Of a DNA stretch of 40,880 nucleotides, positions 15,854 through 25,114 are shown one piece after another. A program made the position numbers and the translations under genes. The stretch covers positions 1 to 40,880 of the forward strand of contig JAFUOX010000031.1 of assembly GCA_017481725.1 (NCBI GenBank), read 5' to 3'. Positions within the stretch are counted from its first letter, which is position 1, and every line of letters starts with the position of its first letter. The stretch comes from Kiritimatiellia bacterium (GTDB taxonomy: Bacteria > Verrucomicrobiota > Kiritimatiellia > RFP12 > UBA3636). Below the pieces are notes generated by a model, which ran no database searches, was not told where the DNA came from, and worked only from the letters and a program-made list of their open reading frames with translations.

Positions 15854-18592
15854 TTAATCCTCAGCTGACATATCAAGTATAATGTCAGTCTCTTCATCAA
15901 AAGATTTTTCTGCAGGCTTTTCCTGCTTGTCTTCTTTTGCATCACCTTCTAATTTAGTTGCAGAAGCTTCATCCAAAATATTATTTGTAGAATTGTTGTT
16001 TCCAGGGAGAACCACGCCATTAGGTAGAGAGCGGAGCTTTTCTGCCTCTGTAAAGTGAATATATGGATAGTCTGTTTCAGAGCCATCTGGGTTTGTTCTT
16101 CCCTTTGCAGGATTGTCAAAGCCATTTTCTTCGTTTGTGTTGGTTAAATATCCAGATAGAGATGAATTTGGCTTCTCAACTGTCTTGCGAGAATTGTTAA
16201 TATATGTCTTGCGCTCCTTTTCTTTCATTGGGTCTGCAAGGCGGCTATATGACCAACCACTGTCCCATACACCTTCTGTGTCAAGTGTTGCACGGACCTT
16301 GCGTGCGTCATCCTCTACCTGAGCAGGTGTGTTGATTACACGAGGAGTTAGGAATACAATAATTTCTGTGCGTGTATTTTCTTCTTTCTCAGAGCGGAAT
16401 AGCCAACCAATCAAAGGGATACTACCTAGAATAGGTACCTTTGTTTGGGCAATAGTTACTTGATTTTGTGCTAGACCACCAAGAACAACAGTTTCTCCAC
16501 TTTGAACAGCAACATCTGCCCCCATTTTGCGGGTGTTGAGCATAGGATATTCACTTGTGTTATTGCCAGTAGCGATAGGCTTGTAGCCCTCATTTGTTTG
16601 CATTTCCTGCTCAATTGTTAAATTGATGAAACCATTTTTGTTGATGCGAGGTGTAACTGTTAGCTTGATACCAATATCCTCGTTCTTAACATTGTCGCTA
16701 GAACGATTTGAGTCGTCATAGTATGTTGTTCCATCATGCCAATAAATACGCTCTGTTGCTTCAAGTACAGCCTCTTTGTTATCAAGAGTTGTGATACGAG
16801 GAGAGCTTAATAGACGAGAACGAGAATCTGTATTGACAGCCTTAAGAATTACATCTAGGTTTAAATCAAATAGGGTTGTTGCAAGATTGATGCCACTGCC
16901 AGCTAGACCAGACGCATCGGTTGAAAAATTTAGTGCTGGAGTAGCTTTACCAGTGCCACCGCCACCAGAGGTTGCAAATGCAATATTGCCATTGTCTGTC
17001 AACATTGTGCGTTGTACCCAATCCATACCAGTCTCAAGAGAGTCTGTAAATTTGACTGAAACAATAGCAGCCTCAATTACAACCTGAGATAGCATAATAT
17101 CAACATCGTTGATGATGTTTTTAATCACATCCATATCAGCAGCTGGTGCCATTACAAGTAGAGAGTTTGTGCGCTCATCAGAAAGTATTTTGATGTTTTC
17201 TGAATCAAGCTGACCAACCATTTGAGATGAAACACCAGAGCCAGACTTTTGCTGTCTATTAGCGGTTGGTGTGCGATTGTTGTTTGCATTGCTCTCAGTA
17301 GAAGCACTGTCGCGGCGAACCTTTGAGTCGTTAGAATCATTTTTTGCATTATCAATGAGCTCATTAAGTAGCTCAGCAACCTCCTCTGCAACAGCATGCT
17401 CAAGGCGAATTACCTCTGCCAATACATCAGGTGCTGTAGGAATATCTAGTTCCTTGATTAGCTTGTCAAAGAAAACCATGTTTTCCTTGCGTGTGATGAT
17501 GATAAGTATATTTGTGCGCTCATCTGCAAAGATGCTTACCTTGCCACGGATTAAACCGCGCTGTGCATCTGCAACAGCTGCATCAATAGCAGCATTCCCT
17601 GCTGGCTTGTTGTCTTGATTTTGTTGATTGCGATTCCAACGGTTGCCAGGAACTCCGGCACCATGTGGTAGAGGACGATTATATGTGCCAGGTGCACCTG
17701 TGGTACGCTCTGTTGCTGCATTTTTATTCTTTTCTTGCTCTTCCTGTGCGTCTGTTACGATTTCCATTAGGCGCTCTTTAATTTCAGTTGCCTTTGCATA
17801 CTGAATCTTGATGATGGTTGTCTCCTCTAGTGCAGGAATTGGCTTATCAAGATGTGAGAGCATTTCAATGATGCGGTTTACATTTTCTACAGAATCTGTA
17901 ATGCGGAAGCTATTGTCACGCTCAAAGGTTTGAATTTGTGAGCCAGTGCGAACAAAGCCCTCAACAATTGCCTTTGCTTCTTCAATGGTGATGTAGTTTA
18001 GGCGGATTGTACGTGTTACAAAGCTTCCATCCTCTGGAAGAATTGCATCCTTATTTGAAACATCGGTAACAACATCTCCTTTTATACCACGACGATGAAA
18101 CTCTGTGCTAGGAAATACCTTTAAGAATTTGTTTCCATCCTTTTCAAGTGCAATGCCATTTAGATTTAGCACAGACTCAATTGCAAGTAGATATTCTTCG
18201 TCTGACAATGGTGACTCTGGAGTAGAGCGAAGTGTAATTAGAGGTGCTGGTGTGGCAGGGTCTTTAACAACAAGCCTGCCAGTACGCATAGCGTAGTCCA
18301 TAATTAACAAATCAGCAGCTGCATCTTGGAAGTTTAACCCATTAGGACTTTTATCAAATGGAATTGCTGGTGCTGATCCAGTTGGATTCTGGTTTACACC
18401 CTTGCCCTTTGGTGCTGCCTGACCTGCTGGATTGTTGTTGTTTGTCGGTCTTCCTCTGCGAATAGCTGTAGGAGATTGATTGTTTGGTGCATTGTTTTGT
18501 GGCTGCTGAGCCTCTGCAACTGAGCTGGCAACACAAAATGCAATTGTAAGTATTGCTACCTTAAGAGAAATTAAACTTGAATTTTTTTTCAT
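15854..18592 (-). CDS. gspD: Type II secretion/type IV pilus secretin (GspD-like)
   Basis: The 912-residue outer-membrane channel subunit starts with a signal peptide ending AEA (about 28), followed by an Asn/Gln/Pro-rich linker. The ring-forming N domains follow (about 87-165, 195-250, 258-385 and 391-500), the latter with repeated NxIxIxxxxEN and SDERTNSLLV patterns. The secretin core is 505-755 (QVVIEAAIVSVKF, SRLLSSPRITTLDNKEA, VQSGETVVLGGLAQ, KVPILGSIPLIGWLF, TEIIVFLTPRVI). Gln/Asn-rich inserts lie in N2 (285-345) and N3 (415-460). A long polar C-terminal tail (756-912) follows the core and could be a pilotin or anchoring segment. Order on the - strand is GspL-like, PilO-like, secretin, typical of the inner-to-outer membrane part of such machines. 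Confidence 0.92.
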   Translation of the reverse strand: MKKNSSLISLKVAILTIAFCVASSVAEAQQPQNNAPNNQSPTAIRRGRPTNNNNPAGQAAPKGKGVNQNPTGSAPAIPFDKSPNGLNFQDAAADLLIMDYAMRTGRLVVKDPATPAPLITLRSTPESPLSDEEYLLAIESVLNLNGIALEKDGNKFLKVFPSTEFHRRGIKGDVVTDVSNKDAILPEDGSFVTRTIRLNYITIEEAKAIVEGFVRTGSQIQTFERDNSFRITDSVENVNRIIEMLSHLDKPIPALEETTIIKIQYAKATEIKERLMEIVTDAQEEQEKNKNAATERTTGAPGTYNRPLPHGAGVPGNRWNRNQQNQDNKPAGNAAIDAAVADAQRGLIRGKVSIFADERTNILIIITRKENMVFFDKLIKELDIPTAPDVLAEVIRLEHAVAEEVAELLNELIDNAKNDSNDSKVRRDSASTESNANNNRTPTANRQQKSGSGVSSQMVGQLDSENIKILSDERTNSLLVMAPAADMDVIKNIINDVDIMLSQVVIEAAIVSVKFTDSLETGMDWVQRTMLTDNGNIAFATSGGGGTGKATPALNFSTDASGLAGSGINLATTLFDLNLDVILKAVNTDSRSRLLSSPRITTLDNKEAVLEATERIYWHDGTTYYDDSNRSSDNVKNEDIGIKLTVTPRINKNGFINLTIEQEMQTNEGYKPIATGNNTSEYPMLNTRKMGADVAVQSGETVVLGGLAQNQVTIAQTKVPILGSIPLIGWLFRSEKEENTRTEIIVFLTPRVINTPAQVEDDARKVRATLDTEGVWDSGWSYSRLADPMKEKERKTYINNSRKTVEKPNSSLSGYLTNTNEENGFDNPAKGRTNPDGSETDYPYIHFTEAEKLRSLPNGVVLPGNNNSTNNILDEASATKLEGDAKEDKQEKPAEKSFDEETDIILDMSAED

Positions 18593-18619
18593 AATTTTAC
18601 CCTAAATGTAATTTAAAAA

Positions 18620-19159
18620 TTATTTTGCAGAATCCTCACGCATATATGCACAATAAAGCACGAAAGATCCCTTTAATAAGCCTGGTTTGTTAGATACTGG
18701 GGCTATTGTTAATGTGCGGATATCAAGCATTGCTCCTTCCGCTTGTAGTGCATACATGAAATTAACAAAAGGCTCTAGTTCACTCTCCCAATCCTTTACC
18801 TCAATCGGAAATTCATAAACATCGCTTACCTTTGTCTCTTCCCCAGAATGGCGATTGCGTATTTTAACTCCATGACGCTCTGCCGCAAGATCCATAATGT
18901 TTAGCCAATATGTGTCAACCTGAACATCAGGCTCAAAGGTTGGCATCTGTGGCTTTTTCTCCTCATAGCGCTGTGCCCAAATGTCCTTTGCAGCAATAAG
19001 CTCCTTTTGCAAAATCACATTGTCCTCTGCTGTTTGAAGAGCTCTCTGCTTCATGGAAATGTTGTCTGTGCATTTTCTAAAGTTGGCTAGTGTGATGCCA
19101 AAAAGAATGATAATGCCAATAATGACAAGCAGCTGTTTATCTTTTGTTGACATACTCAT
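18620..19159 (-). CDS. PilO/GspM-like inner-membrane assembly protein
   Basis: The 179-residue bitopic protein has a short cytoplasmic start, one membrane helix (LLVIIGIIILFGITLANF, about 10-27), a coiled-coil-like stretch (MKQRALQTAEDNVILQKELI), then a small alpha/beta ferredoxin-like domain ending in FVLYCAYMRE. Layout and length match PilO and GspM, which bind PilN/GspL and help transmit force or assemble the pseudopilus. It lies 3 bases after the GspL-like gene and 27 before the secretin gene, which supports the call more than the weakly conserved sequence does. The start could also be the third codon, also ATG. Confidence 0.75.
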   Translation of the reverse strand: MSMSTKDKQLLVIIGIIILFGITLANFRKCTDNISMKQRALQTAEDNVILQKELIAAKDIWAQRYEEKKPQMPTFEPDVQVDTYWLNIMDLAAERHGVKIRNRHSGEETKVSDVYEFPIEVKDWESELEPFVNFMYALQAEGAMLDIRTLTIAPVSNKPGLLKGSFVLYCAYMREDSAK

Positions 19160-19162
19160 TGC

Positions 19163-20629
19163 TTAGTTGCTCCCTTCTGCCGCATCATCTGTGTTGCTTG
19201 TAATGATTATGGCAAGCTCAAATACGTCTTTCCCAAGATTCTTGTTGTGGGTTGGTCCCGAGGTTAGACGATTCTCCCCAAGCAGCTTTGAGTTTCTAAG
19301 ATTGTTCATGAAATCATAGATAATTGAAGAGGATTGTGCACGCCCCTCAATTTGCAAAATCTTGTCTGCTCCACGATAGCGGAATTGAGTGAGATCAATG
19401 CCTTCTGGCATATAAATGCAAACCTCACGCAATAGCTCGAGAGGAGAGTGTGAACGGTCAGAATATCGATCAATGATATTAATGCGATTTCTAAAATCCT
19501 GCACCTTGTTTGATTCTGGGAATAACTGCTCGGAAATCTTATTAGTCTTATTAATTTTCTTTTCAATCAAATATGGGTAGCCATATAGATAGGCAATAAG
19601 AGCAATCCAAATAACCATAATTGCTGTGAAAATAGACATATTGCGGAGCTTAGATTTTTGATGCTGTAGCTCTGCTGCCCAGCTGCCAGGATAAAGATTC
19701 ATTACACCTTTATCAAAGGAACGCTTTGCAATGCCAACTGCTGTAAGTGGCAGGGATGTCTGATTTGTGCCATTCAGTGGCTTTGTATTTGTTGAAGCAA
19801 AAATAATAGAAAGCTCTTCCTTCGCACCAATTGCAGCTTTGATTTTTTCCTGCTGCAATAGAACTGGAGATTCATCCAAATCTACAAGTATGAGCTTTGC
19901 TATCTCTTGCTTTGTAAATTCACTATTTACTTGGCGGATTGTTTTGCTAATGCCAGAGGTAAGTGCAAAACCAGAAATTGCTTCTGCACTTCCTAGATGA
20001 CGGATTGCACAAGGAATAATACCATCAGCTATGAGAATTGTTAAAGAATCGCCTTCTCGTGCTAGGATGACTTGTCTTCCACTATCCTGTAAAAGCTTTG
20101 AGTCTATAAGATTTCTCCATAGGCCCATTATGTATGCATCAACTCTCTCAACCTTTTTAGGAATTACATCAAGATAGAGCAACTGACTTAGGACATCCTC
20201 TTCCTTTGCTGCGGCATATAGAATCTTTGAAGAGCCCTCTGCTTGCTCTAGAATGTCAAAAGAGAATACCATTTCTTCAATAGGTGCTGGAGATTGTGGC
20301 TCAAATTCATTGAGTGCCATCTGCTGAATTTCTTCTGCGTCAGTAGATGGAAATGCTGCCACCTTGAAGATTAGGCGTGATGTTGGGATAGATAGGGTAT
20401 TCTTATCTGCAAGCTTTGATGACACCTTTTTACTATAAAAAGCCAATTCTTTCTGATAATCAGCCTGCACTGCAGCATCTGATTCTTCCTCTGATAGCTG
20501 TGGCTCTATAGGTGTGTGTCCAATCTCTCCACTTGAAGAAATGGATAAATTGCCCTTATTGTATGAGCATTTAGCCCATTCATAAGAGCTCCCTGAAAAT
20601 GTTATTGCGGAGCAAAAATCTTTTGCCAT
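19163..20629 (-). CDS. GspL-like (PilM-PilN fused) secretion/pilus assembly protein
   Basis: The cytoplasmic part (about 1-325) has an actin-like PilM/GspL fold: SAITFSGSSYEWAKC at the start, TSRLIFKVAAFP, ALNEFEPQSP. The single membrane helix is IFTAIMVIWIALIAYLYGYPYL (about 332-355), followed by a periplasmic PilN-like ferredoxin domain (LLREVCIYMPEGIDLTQF, LQIEGRAQSSSIIYDFMNNL). In T2SS/T4P, GspL links the cytoplasmic ATPase to the periplasmic GspM/PilO. The frame stays open upstream to a TTG at 20698, but the ATG at 20629 places the actin-like fold at the N-terminus, so I chose it; neither has a good ribosome-binding site. No gspE or gspF is nearby. Confidence 0.8.
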   Translation of the reverse strand: MAKDFCSAITFSGSSYEWAKCSYNKGNLSISSSGEIGHTPIEPQLSEEESDAAVQADYQKELAFYSKKVSSKLADKNTLSIPTSRLIFKVAAFPSTDAEEIQQMALNEFEPQSPAPIEEMVFSFDILEQAEGSSKILYAAAKEEDVLSQLLYLDVIPKKVERVDAYIMGLWRNLIDSKLLQDSGRQVILAREGDSLTILIADGIIPCAIRHLGSAEAISGFALTSGISKTIRQVNSEFTKQEIAKLILVDLDESPVLLQQEKIKAAIGAKEELSIIFASTNTKPLNGTNQTSLPLTAVGIAKRSFDKGVMNLYPGSWAAELQHQKSKLRNMSIFTAIMVIWIALIAYLYGYPYLIEKKINKTNKISEQLFPESNKVQDFRNRINIIDRYSDRSHSPLELLREVCIYMPEGIDLTQFRYRGADKILQIEGRAQSSSIIYDFMNNLRNSKLLGENRLTSGPTHNKNLGKDVFELAIIITSNTDDAAEGSN

Positions 20630-20741
20630 AATAAATCTACTAAAGTACTTTGGTTTAAATGTTTCCAATATTATGACATAACTACGTTTAAAACTCAAGT
20701 TCTTTATTATTATAGTATAGAAAAAAATCAGCTTTTTGACG

Positions 20742-22442
20742 CTATTTTTTCAATGGCCGCAATAGAAATGCAAGCAGAAATATCAGAATGCCTGAAATAA
20801 TGGTCGCAGAAAGAGACCATGTCGGTAGTGCGATGGTTGCAAATGGCATGTTCGCTCCAAATTCTGCTATTGCCATAAGCCAATCAGTGAATGCTATATT
20901 GGCAGAATTGAATATGATAGCTAGCTCATATGAGAAAATGCCAGTAACCATTGCCAATGCCGCTGTGATAACAATGAAAAATGCTAATGGTATAACCAAA
21001 ATATTGCACAATATGCTTATTGGTGTGATCTGATTGAAAAGATATCCGGTAGCAGGAATTGAAGCTATAAATACAGCAATACTTACTGCTAAACCCTCAG
21101 GAATTTGCTGCAAAGCTTCAATAAATACCTTTACAAGAAATAGCTCTTGAACCGCCTTCCAATTTCTTCTCCAAAAACTAGAATTTAAATCCTCAATAAT
21201 ACCTACATTATTAGCTTCAGATTTTGCTAGCTTTCTCCTAAGCTTATACTCGGAAATAGATGCCTTTATACGCTCAGATAGCCCAATTAATGGAGGGGCA
21301 AAAAGTGCAATTCCAATAATGCAGACAAAAGATAAAATATAGCCTATATTGTTTATTTGCAGAGGATTAATAGCTTGTGTTATTAATGCTGTCGCCGCAA
21401 TCGTGGATAACAACATTGTCTTGCGACCCGCAAGAATTGATGTGTAGAAAATGAGCGACATAATGCACGCACGAACAGTGCTTGGACTTGCTCCCGTGGC
21501 TATCGTATATGCGACGATTATTAATGAGAAGAATATTGTTCTCACACCAGGGGAAAGTCGCATAAATGAAAGTATAAGCACAACAATTGTTGCCACAATA
21601 CCCACATGCAAGCCTGAAATTGCAAAAACATGAACAGTGCCAGATTGGCGGAATAATTGCCGGGTTTTATATGGAATATCTGTTCCATATCCAAGCACCA
21701 TCATTCTAACAATAGAAGAGTTTAGCCAGTGACCGTTATTGTTCAATGAGAGCAAATCTGAGGCATAAGAACGCATAGATGAAATTGTTGAAAGTGGGAA
21801 TGGTAAATCATACTTAGAAAGTCTAAAGCATTGCCTGTCATTACCACTAATTGTAAGCTTTAGCTCAATGTCCCCATAATAATTTTTCTCGTAGGAAAGC
21901 TTTCCGTGTAACTGCCAGCCATCGCCTAATTCTGCCATCGGGATATTTGATTCAAGCGTGCCGATTGTTTTGGGGCCAAACCAAACAACACTGATTTTTG
22001 TAGGGGTAATTTTTGTGCCACCAAAATCGTCTGGTAGTTCATAAACATCAAATTTGAAGTCTAGTCCACCAGTACCTCGTTTTGTTGTAAAACGGCGCGG
22101 TGCTTCAGAAATTCGCCCACAGAATGTTGCGTCATTGCTTTCCTCTGCGATTTCAAGAATTGTCTCAAAATCATAGATTTGCATCTGCCTTGAATACATT
22201 GCATTTGCTAAAGCGATGAGAAATAGTGTCGTGTAAATAAAGTAAGACCCGATTCGTTCGCCTATGCTGCTGCGTTTTAATAGCTTTATGATGCAAAGGT
22301 ATAGTGCAAAGCAAATAATTCCGGCATATAGGAATGGGAATGGATTTGCTAATGTATTTGCTCCAATTGCTGTACCAATTGAGAAAAAAATGGCAGGAGT
22401 TAGTAGTGGGTATCTAACTATTTTTAGGTTTGCTTCTGCCAT
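20742..22442 (-). CDS. comEC: ComEC/Rec2 family competence protein without the beta-lactamase-like domain
   Basis: The polytopic inner-membrane protein is about 566 residues. Two or three N-terminal helices are followed by an OB-like DUF4131 region (about 100-200). The Competence domain has the hallmark VFAISGLHVGIV (about 272-283) and GASPSTVRACIMSLIFY, then several more membrane segments to the C-terminus. ComEC is the channel that brings single-stranded DNA into the cytoplasm. Many bacterial ComECs end in a metallo-beta-lactamase-like domain; this one stops after the membrane part. Location next to secretin and GspL/M-like genes fits a DNA-uptake pilus, but no ComEA or pilus ATPase is present here. 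The ATG at 22442 is chosen over a TTG two codons earlier. Confidence 0.88.
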   Translation of the reverse strand: MAEANLKIVRYPLLTPAIFFSIGTAIGANTLANPFPFLYAGIICFALYLCIIKLLKRSSIGERIGSYFIYTTLFLIALANAMYSRQMQIYDFETILEIAEESNDATFCGRISEAPRRFTTKRGTGGLDFKFDVYELPDDFGGTKITPTKISVVWFGPKTIGTLESNIPMAELGDGWQLHGKLSYEKNYYGDIELKLTISGNDRQCFRLSKYDLPFPLSTISSMRSYASDLLSLNNNGHWLNSSIVRMMVLGYGTDIPYKTRQLFRQSGTVHVFAISGLHVGIVATIVVLILSFMRLSPGVRTIFFSLIIVAYTIATGASPSTVRACIMSLIFYTSILAGRKTMLLSTIAATALITQAINPLQINNIGYILSFVCIIGIALFAPPLIGLSERIKASISEYKLRRKLAKSEANNVGIIEDLNSSFWRRNWKAVQELFLVKVFIEALQQIPEGLAVSIAVFIASIPATGYLFNQITPISILCNILVIPLAFFIVITAALAMVTGIFSYELAIIFNSANIAFTDWLMAIAEFGANMPFATIALPTWSLSATIISGILIFLLAFLLRPLKK

Positions 22443-22498
22443 ATGCAAGTCTCAATGTTAGTAAAGCTTAGAAAGGGAGTTTGGAAAGATATGTTGTG

Positions 22499-23926
22499 CT
22501 ACAAAATTGGTTTTAGATATGTTTGTATAACAATTGCTCCATTATTGAAAATTACAGATCCAAAAATATCATTGTAATTGTTCATATCATATGTGCCAAA
22601 ATCGCTTAGACTTTTTCTTAGTCGGTCATCCTTCACGATACCAGTATAAATGTAGTTGTTATTTAAATCCAGACCATTAGCTCCGTAGAAGATTAGAGCA
22701 CGGATGTTGATGGTTGAGGTAAGGGTTACAAATGCGTCTTGGTGTACATGGATAGCTGCGTCCTTACATTCTAATGGATTATCGCAAATGTCTGAAGGAA
22801 TGCGAGTTGATGCAGTTGTTGAACGCTGCCAATCTCGAATAATAATATTGCCACCACCAGGGATATTTGTGTTAAAGCGATTTTCTAGATACACCGTGCC
22901 ACAAGCTGCACGAACATGCTTATCTTGTGATGGATTATCTGGGCTATTTGTTTCGCCTACACCACCATAAGCAACAATTTGTCTTGTAGGAAAGTTTGAT
23001 GGATCGTTACCTTCTCCATCTCCTTTACAAGTTTTGTTATAGACAATAGCGATTCTTCCACCGCCACCACCACCAGCACCATTGTGCCAGCCTCTGCCTC
23101 CATTAGCTTGGATTTTTCCCTCACCATAGAAGTGTCCGTTAATATCGATATTTATTGTGCCACCTGCGGCACCTCCATAATTTGTTCCGTCAATATTTGC
23201 ACTATCAGCATTTGAGCAAATTACACCGTTATGTGTGAGATTTCCAGCGATTTTTAACATAATTACACCACCACCATTATAGGAGTAGTTGCCGCCTTCC
23301 TTTGTGGTGCCACCAGATCCAGATTGGGTTGGATTTATTATTGAATCATAGCAAAGTGACCTATTAGTAAAATCTCCACCAATTTTTGTGCTGCCTTGAC
23401 CTCCATGGCTTGCTCCATGTCCAGGCTCAATTCCTGGAGAAGGTCCTTTGCCAGATGCAAAGCCTTTGCCAGAAGTAGAAACAAATGCTCGCACACCGAT
23501 GCTCATATTGCCATCTATTTTTAGATTAAGCCACCATTTGTCTTCATCAGAATTAGGGTGGTGTGTTAGCCCTCCATCTAATATAAAGCAATCTCCCTTT
23601 ATATGTAGCTCTTTGATAGCTCCATCGCGTGAGGTTGCAATTGTTGCAATAGCAAGATATCCCGCCTCTTGTAGCCACCCACCAACAGTGTCCGGTGCAG
23701 CCTCATCCCAAATAATAGATCTTGGATTTGATGCTGGTAAGCGTACAATCTCATTTTCGGTTGGCACATGCTTTAGAGACCAGTTGGCTGGGTTACTTGC
23801 GAGGGCATTGCTTGTAGAGGAGCGAACCCATGTGTTTGTATGCATAGTTAGCCCTTCAGCGTATATCCCGTTTGATGCGATACTTAAAAGCATTGCCAAT
23901 AGAGCAATTTTGTATGTCCTTTTCAT
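22499..23926 (-). CDS. Secreted glycine-rich protein of unknown function
   Basis: I do not recognise a named family. The 475-residue protein has a signal peptide (MKRTYKIALLAMLLSIASNGIYA). It starts with a WVRSSTSNALASNPANWSLKHVPTE-like segment seen at the head of beta-helical surface proteins. A long Gly/Asn/Ser-rich middle (about 150-300) has beta-strand periodicity, such as GGGVIMLKIAGNLTHNGVI and GGTINIDINGHFYGEGKIQA, and a run of six glycines in GAGGGGGGRIAIVY. The C-terminus is less repetitive and has no evident anchor. A right-handed beta-helix or adhesin-like surface protein is likely. Its place just upstream of comEC and the secretin genes in the same direction makes it a possible exported client (inference). 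Confidence 0.6.
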   Translation of the reverse strand: MKRTYKIALLAMLLSIASNGIYAEGLTMHTNTWVRSSTSNALASNPANWSLKHVPTENEIVRLPASNPRSIIWDEAAPDTVGGWLQEAGYLAIATIATSRDGAIKELHIKGDCFILDGGLTHHPNSDEDKWWLNLKIDGNMSIGVRAFVSTSGKGFASGKGPSPGIEPGHGASHGGQGSTKIGGDFTNRSLCYDSIINPTQSGSGGTTKEGGNYSYNGGGVIMLKIAGNLTHNGVICSNADSANIDGTNYGGAAGGTINIDINGHFYGEGKIQANGGRGWHNGAGGGGGGRIAIVYNKTCKGDGEGNDPSNFPTRQIVAYGGVGETNSPDNPSQDKHVRAACGTVYLENRFNTNIPGGGNIIIRDWQRSTTASTRIPSDICDNPLECKDAAIHVHQDAFVTLTSTINIRALIFYGANGLDLNNNYIYTGIVKDDRLRKSLSDFGTYDMNNYNDIFGSVIFNNGAIVIQTYLKPIL

Positions 23927-23935
23927 AGTGTTATC

Positions 23936-24307
23936 CTAAAAATTCAATAGTGTAGAAATTCTCTCTACGATGAATGCCACAGAGCATGCTGCTGCAGCCA
24001 CGGTAGGTAATTTTTTGTCTTTCAAAGAAAGTATTAGTGCAACAATAAACCCCATTATAGCAGAAATTAAAGGAATTGTTGTATCATTTTTTGTGGCAGG
24101 GTCTATGGTGATGTCTGCAGTTGAATTAAAAATATCTGGGAATATCATTGCAGAGAGTAATGCAAATGGCATATATTTGAAGAGGGCAACAAGGAATGGA
24201 TTGGTTAGCTGTTTCCTTAAAAGCAATAGCGGAACTGCACGTAATAAGTATGTTATTAATGCAGTTAATAGCACAGCATAGAGAACCTGTGTAGCTGTTA
24301 AATTCAT
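23936..24307 (-). CDS. azlD: AzlD-type branched-chain amino acid exporter small subunit
   Basis: The 123-residue protein has four predicted membrane helices and AzlD signatures: an N-terminal TYLLRAVPLLLLRK stretch and KYMPFALLSAMIFP. AzlC and AzlD together export branched-chain amino acids and some analogues from the cytoplasm. Its ATG overlaps the azlC stop by 4 bases, typical of translational coupling, and its stop is 9 bases before the glycine-rich protein gene. Confidence 0.88.
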   Translation of the reverse strand: MNLTATQVLYAVLLTALITYLLRAVPLLLLRKQLTNPFLVALFKYMPFALLSAMIFPDIFNSTADITIDPATKNDTTIPLISAIMGFIVALILSLKDKKLPTVAAAACSVAFIVERISTLLNF

Positions 24308-25050
24308 TGCTTATTCTCCTTTTGTGGCACAATGTCAGACTGTTCCTCTAAAGAAGTAGAAGCTCTTTCTGGATAAATTGCACTGATAATTACTGCAGCA
24401 ACTATACCCGCAATAAGAATGCTCCAGCTTGCATTTGGACGTACATCTGTTGGAAGAAATTTTAAAATAATATTTAGTATTGCGGCAATGCTTATACAAT
24501 AAAGCATTGGACGGTGACGCTTTGCATCTGGGATGATAATCGCAATAAACATTGCATATAGAGCAATGCCCAATGCATTGATTACACATTGTGGGAGGAG
24601 TGTGCCTCCGAGAGCACTTAAAAGAGTGCCAAGATTCCAGCCGGCATAGGAGCTAAGGAATAATCCCATCATATACGAAAAGGTTACAAGAGTGCGGGAT
24701 TTTAAAGCAACTGCTATTATTTCATCGGTGTCTGCCATGGCTATCATTAGGCGCTGCCAAATTGATATGCTAGGGGATAACCGCTGAGAAATTGCTAATG
24801 CCATCAAAATATAGCGGATATTTAATACACTGACAGCAATGCAAATTTCAAAAATGCCACTCCCAGTATTTGCCACCTTGACTAATGCGAATTGCCCAGT
24901 CCCAGAGAGATGTGTTAAACTCATCAAAATTGGCGACCAAATAGGGAAGCCACTCTTTAGTGCATAAATACCAAAGGCAAACCCTACCGATAGATATCCA
25001 AAAAAGATTGGTAGGGCATCAATTAATCCCTTTTTTAATAGTTTGTTCAT
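24304..25050 (-). CDS. azlC: AzlC family branched-chain amino acid exporter large subunit
   Basis: The protein is about 248 residues and highly hydrophobic. AzlC features include GLIDALPIFFGYLSVGFAFGI near the start, HLSGTGQFALV, LNIRYILMALAISQRL, and a TDEIIAVAL motif around residue 110. The family works with AzlD as a two-subunit exporter of Leu, Ile and Val. The ATG at 25050 is used; a GTG two codons upstream (25056) is an alternative, and neither has a clear ribosome-binding site. The 64-base gap to gpsA is the largest break in this part of the run, so a separate promoter is possible. Confidence 0.88.
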   Translation of the reverse strand: MNKLLKKGLIDALPIFFGYLSVGFAFGIYALKSGFPIWSPILMSLTHLSGTGQFALVKVANTGSGIFEICIAVSVLNIRYILMALAISQRLSPSISIWQRLMIAMADTDEIIAVALKSRTLVTFSYMMGLFLSSYAGWNLGTLLSALGGTLLPQCVINALGIALYAMFIAIIIPDAKRHRPMLYCISIAAILNIILKFLPTDVRPNASWSILIAGIVAAVIISAIYPERASTSLEEQSDIVPQKENKQ

Positions 25051-25114
25051 AACCACGATAACAATATAGCAAAATCTATTTATTTGTTTATATTCAACTC
25101 AATAACTTGAAAAA

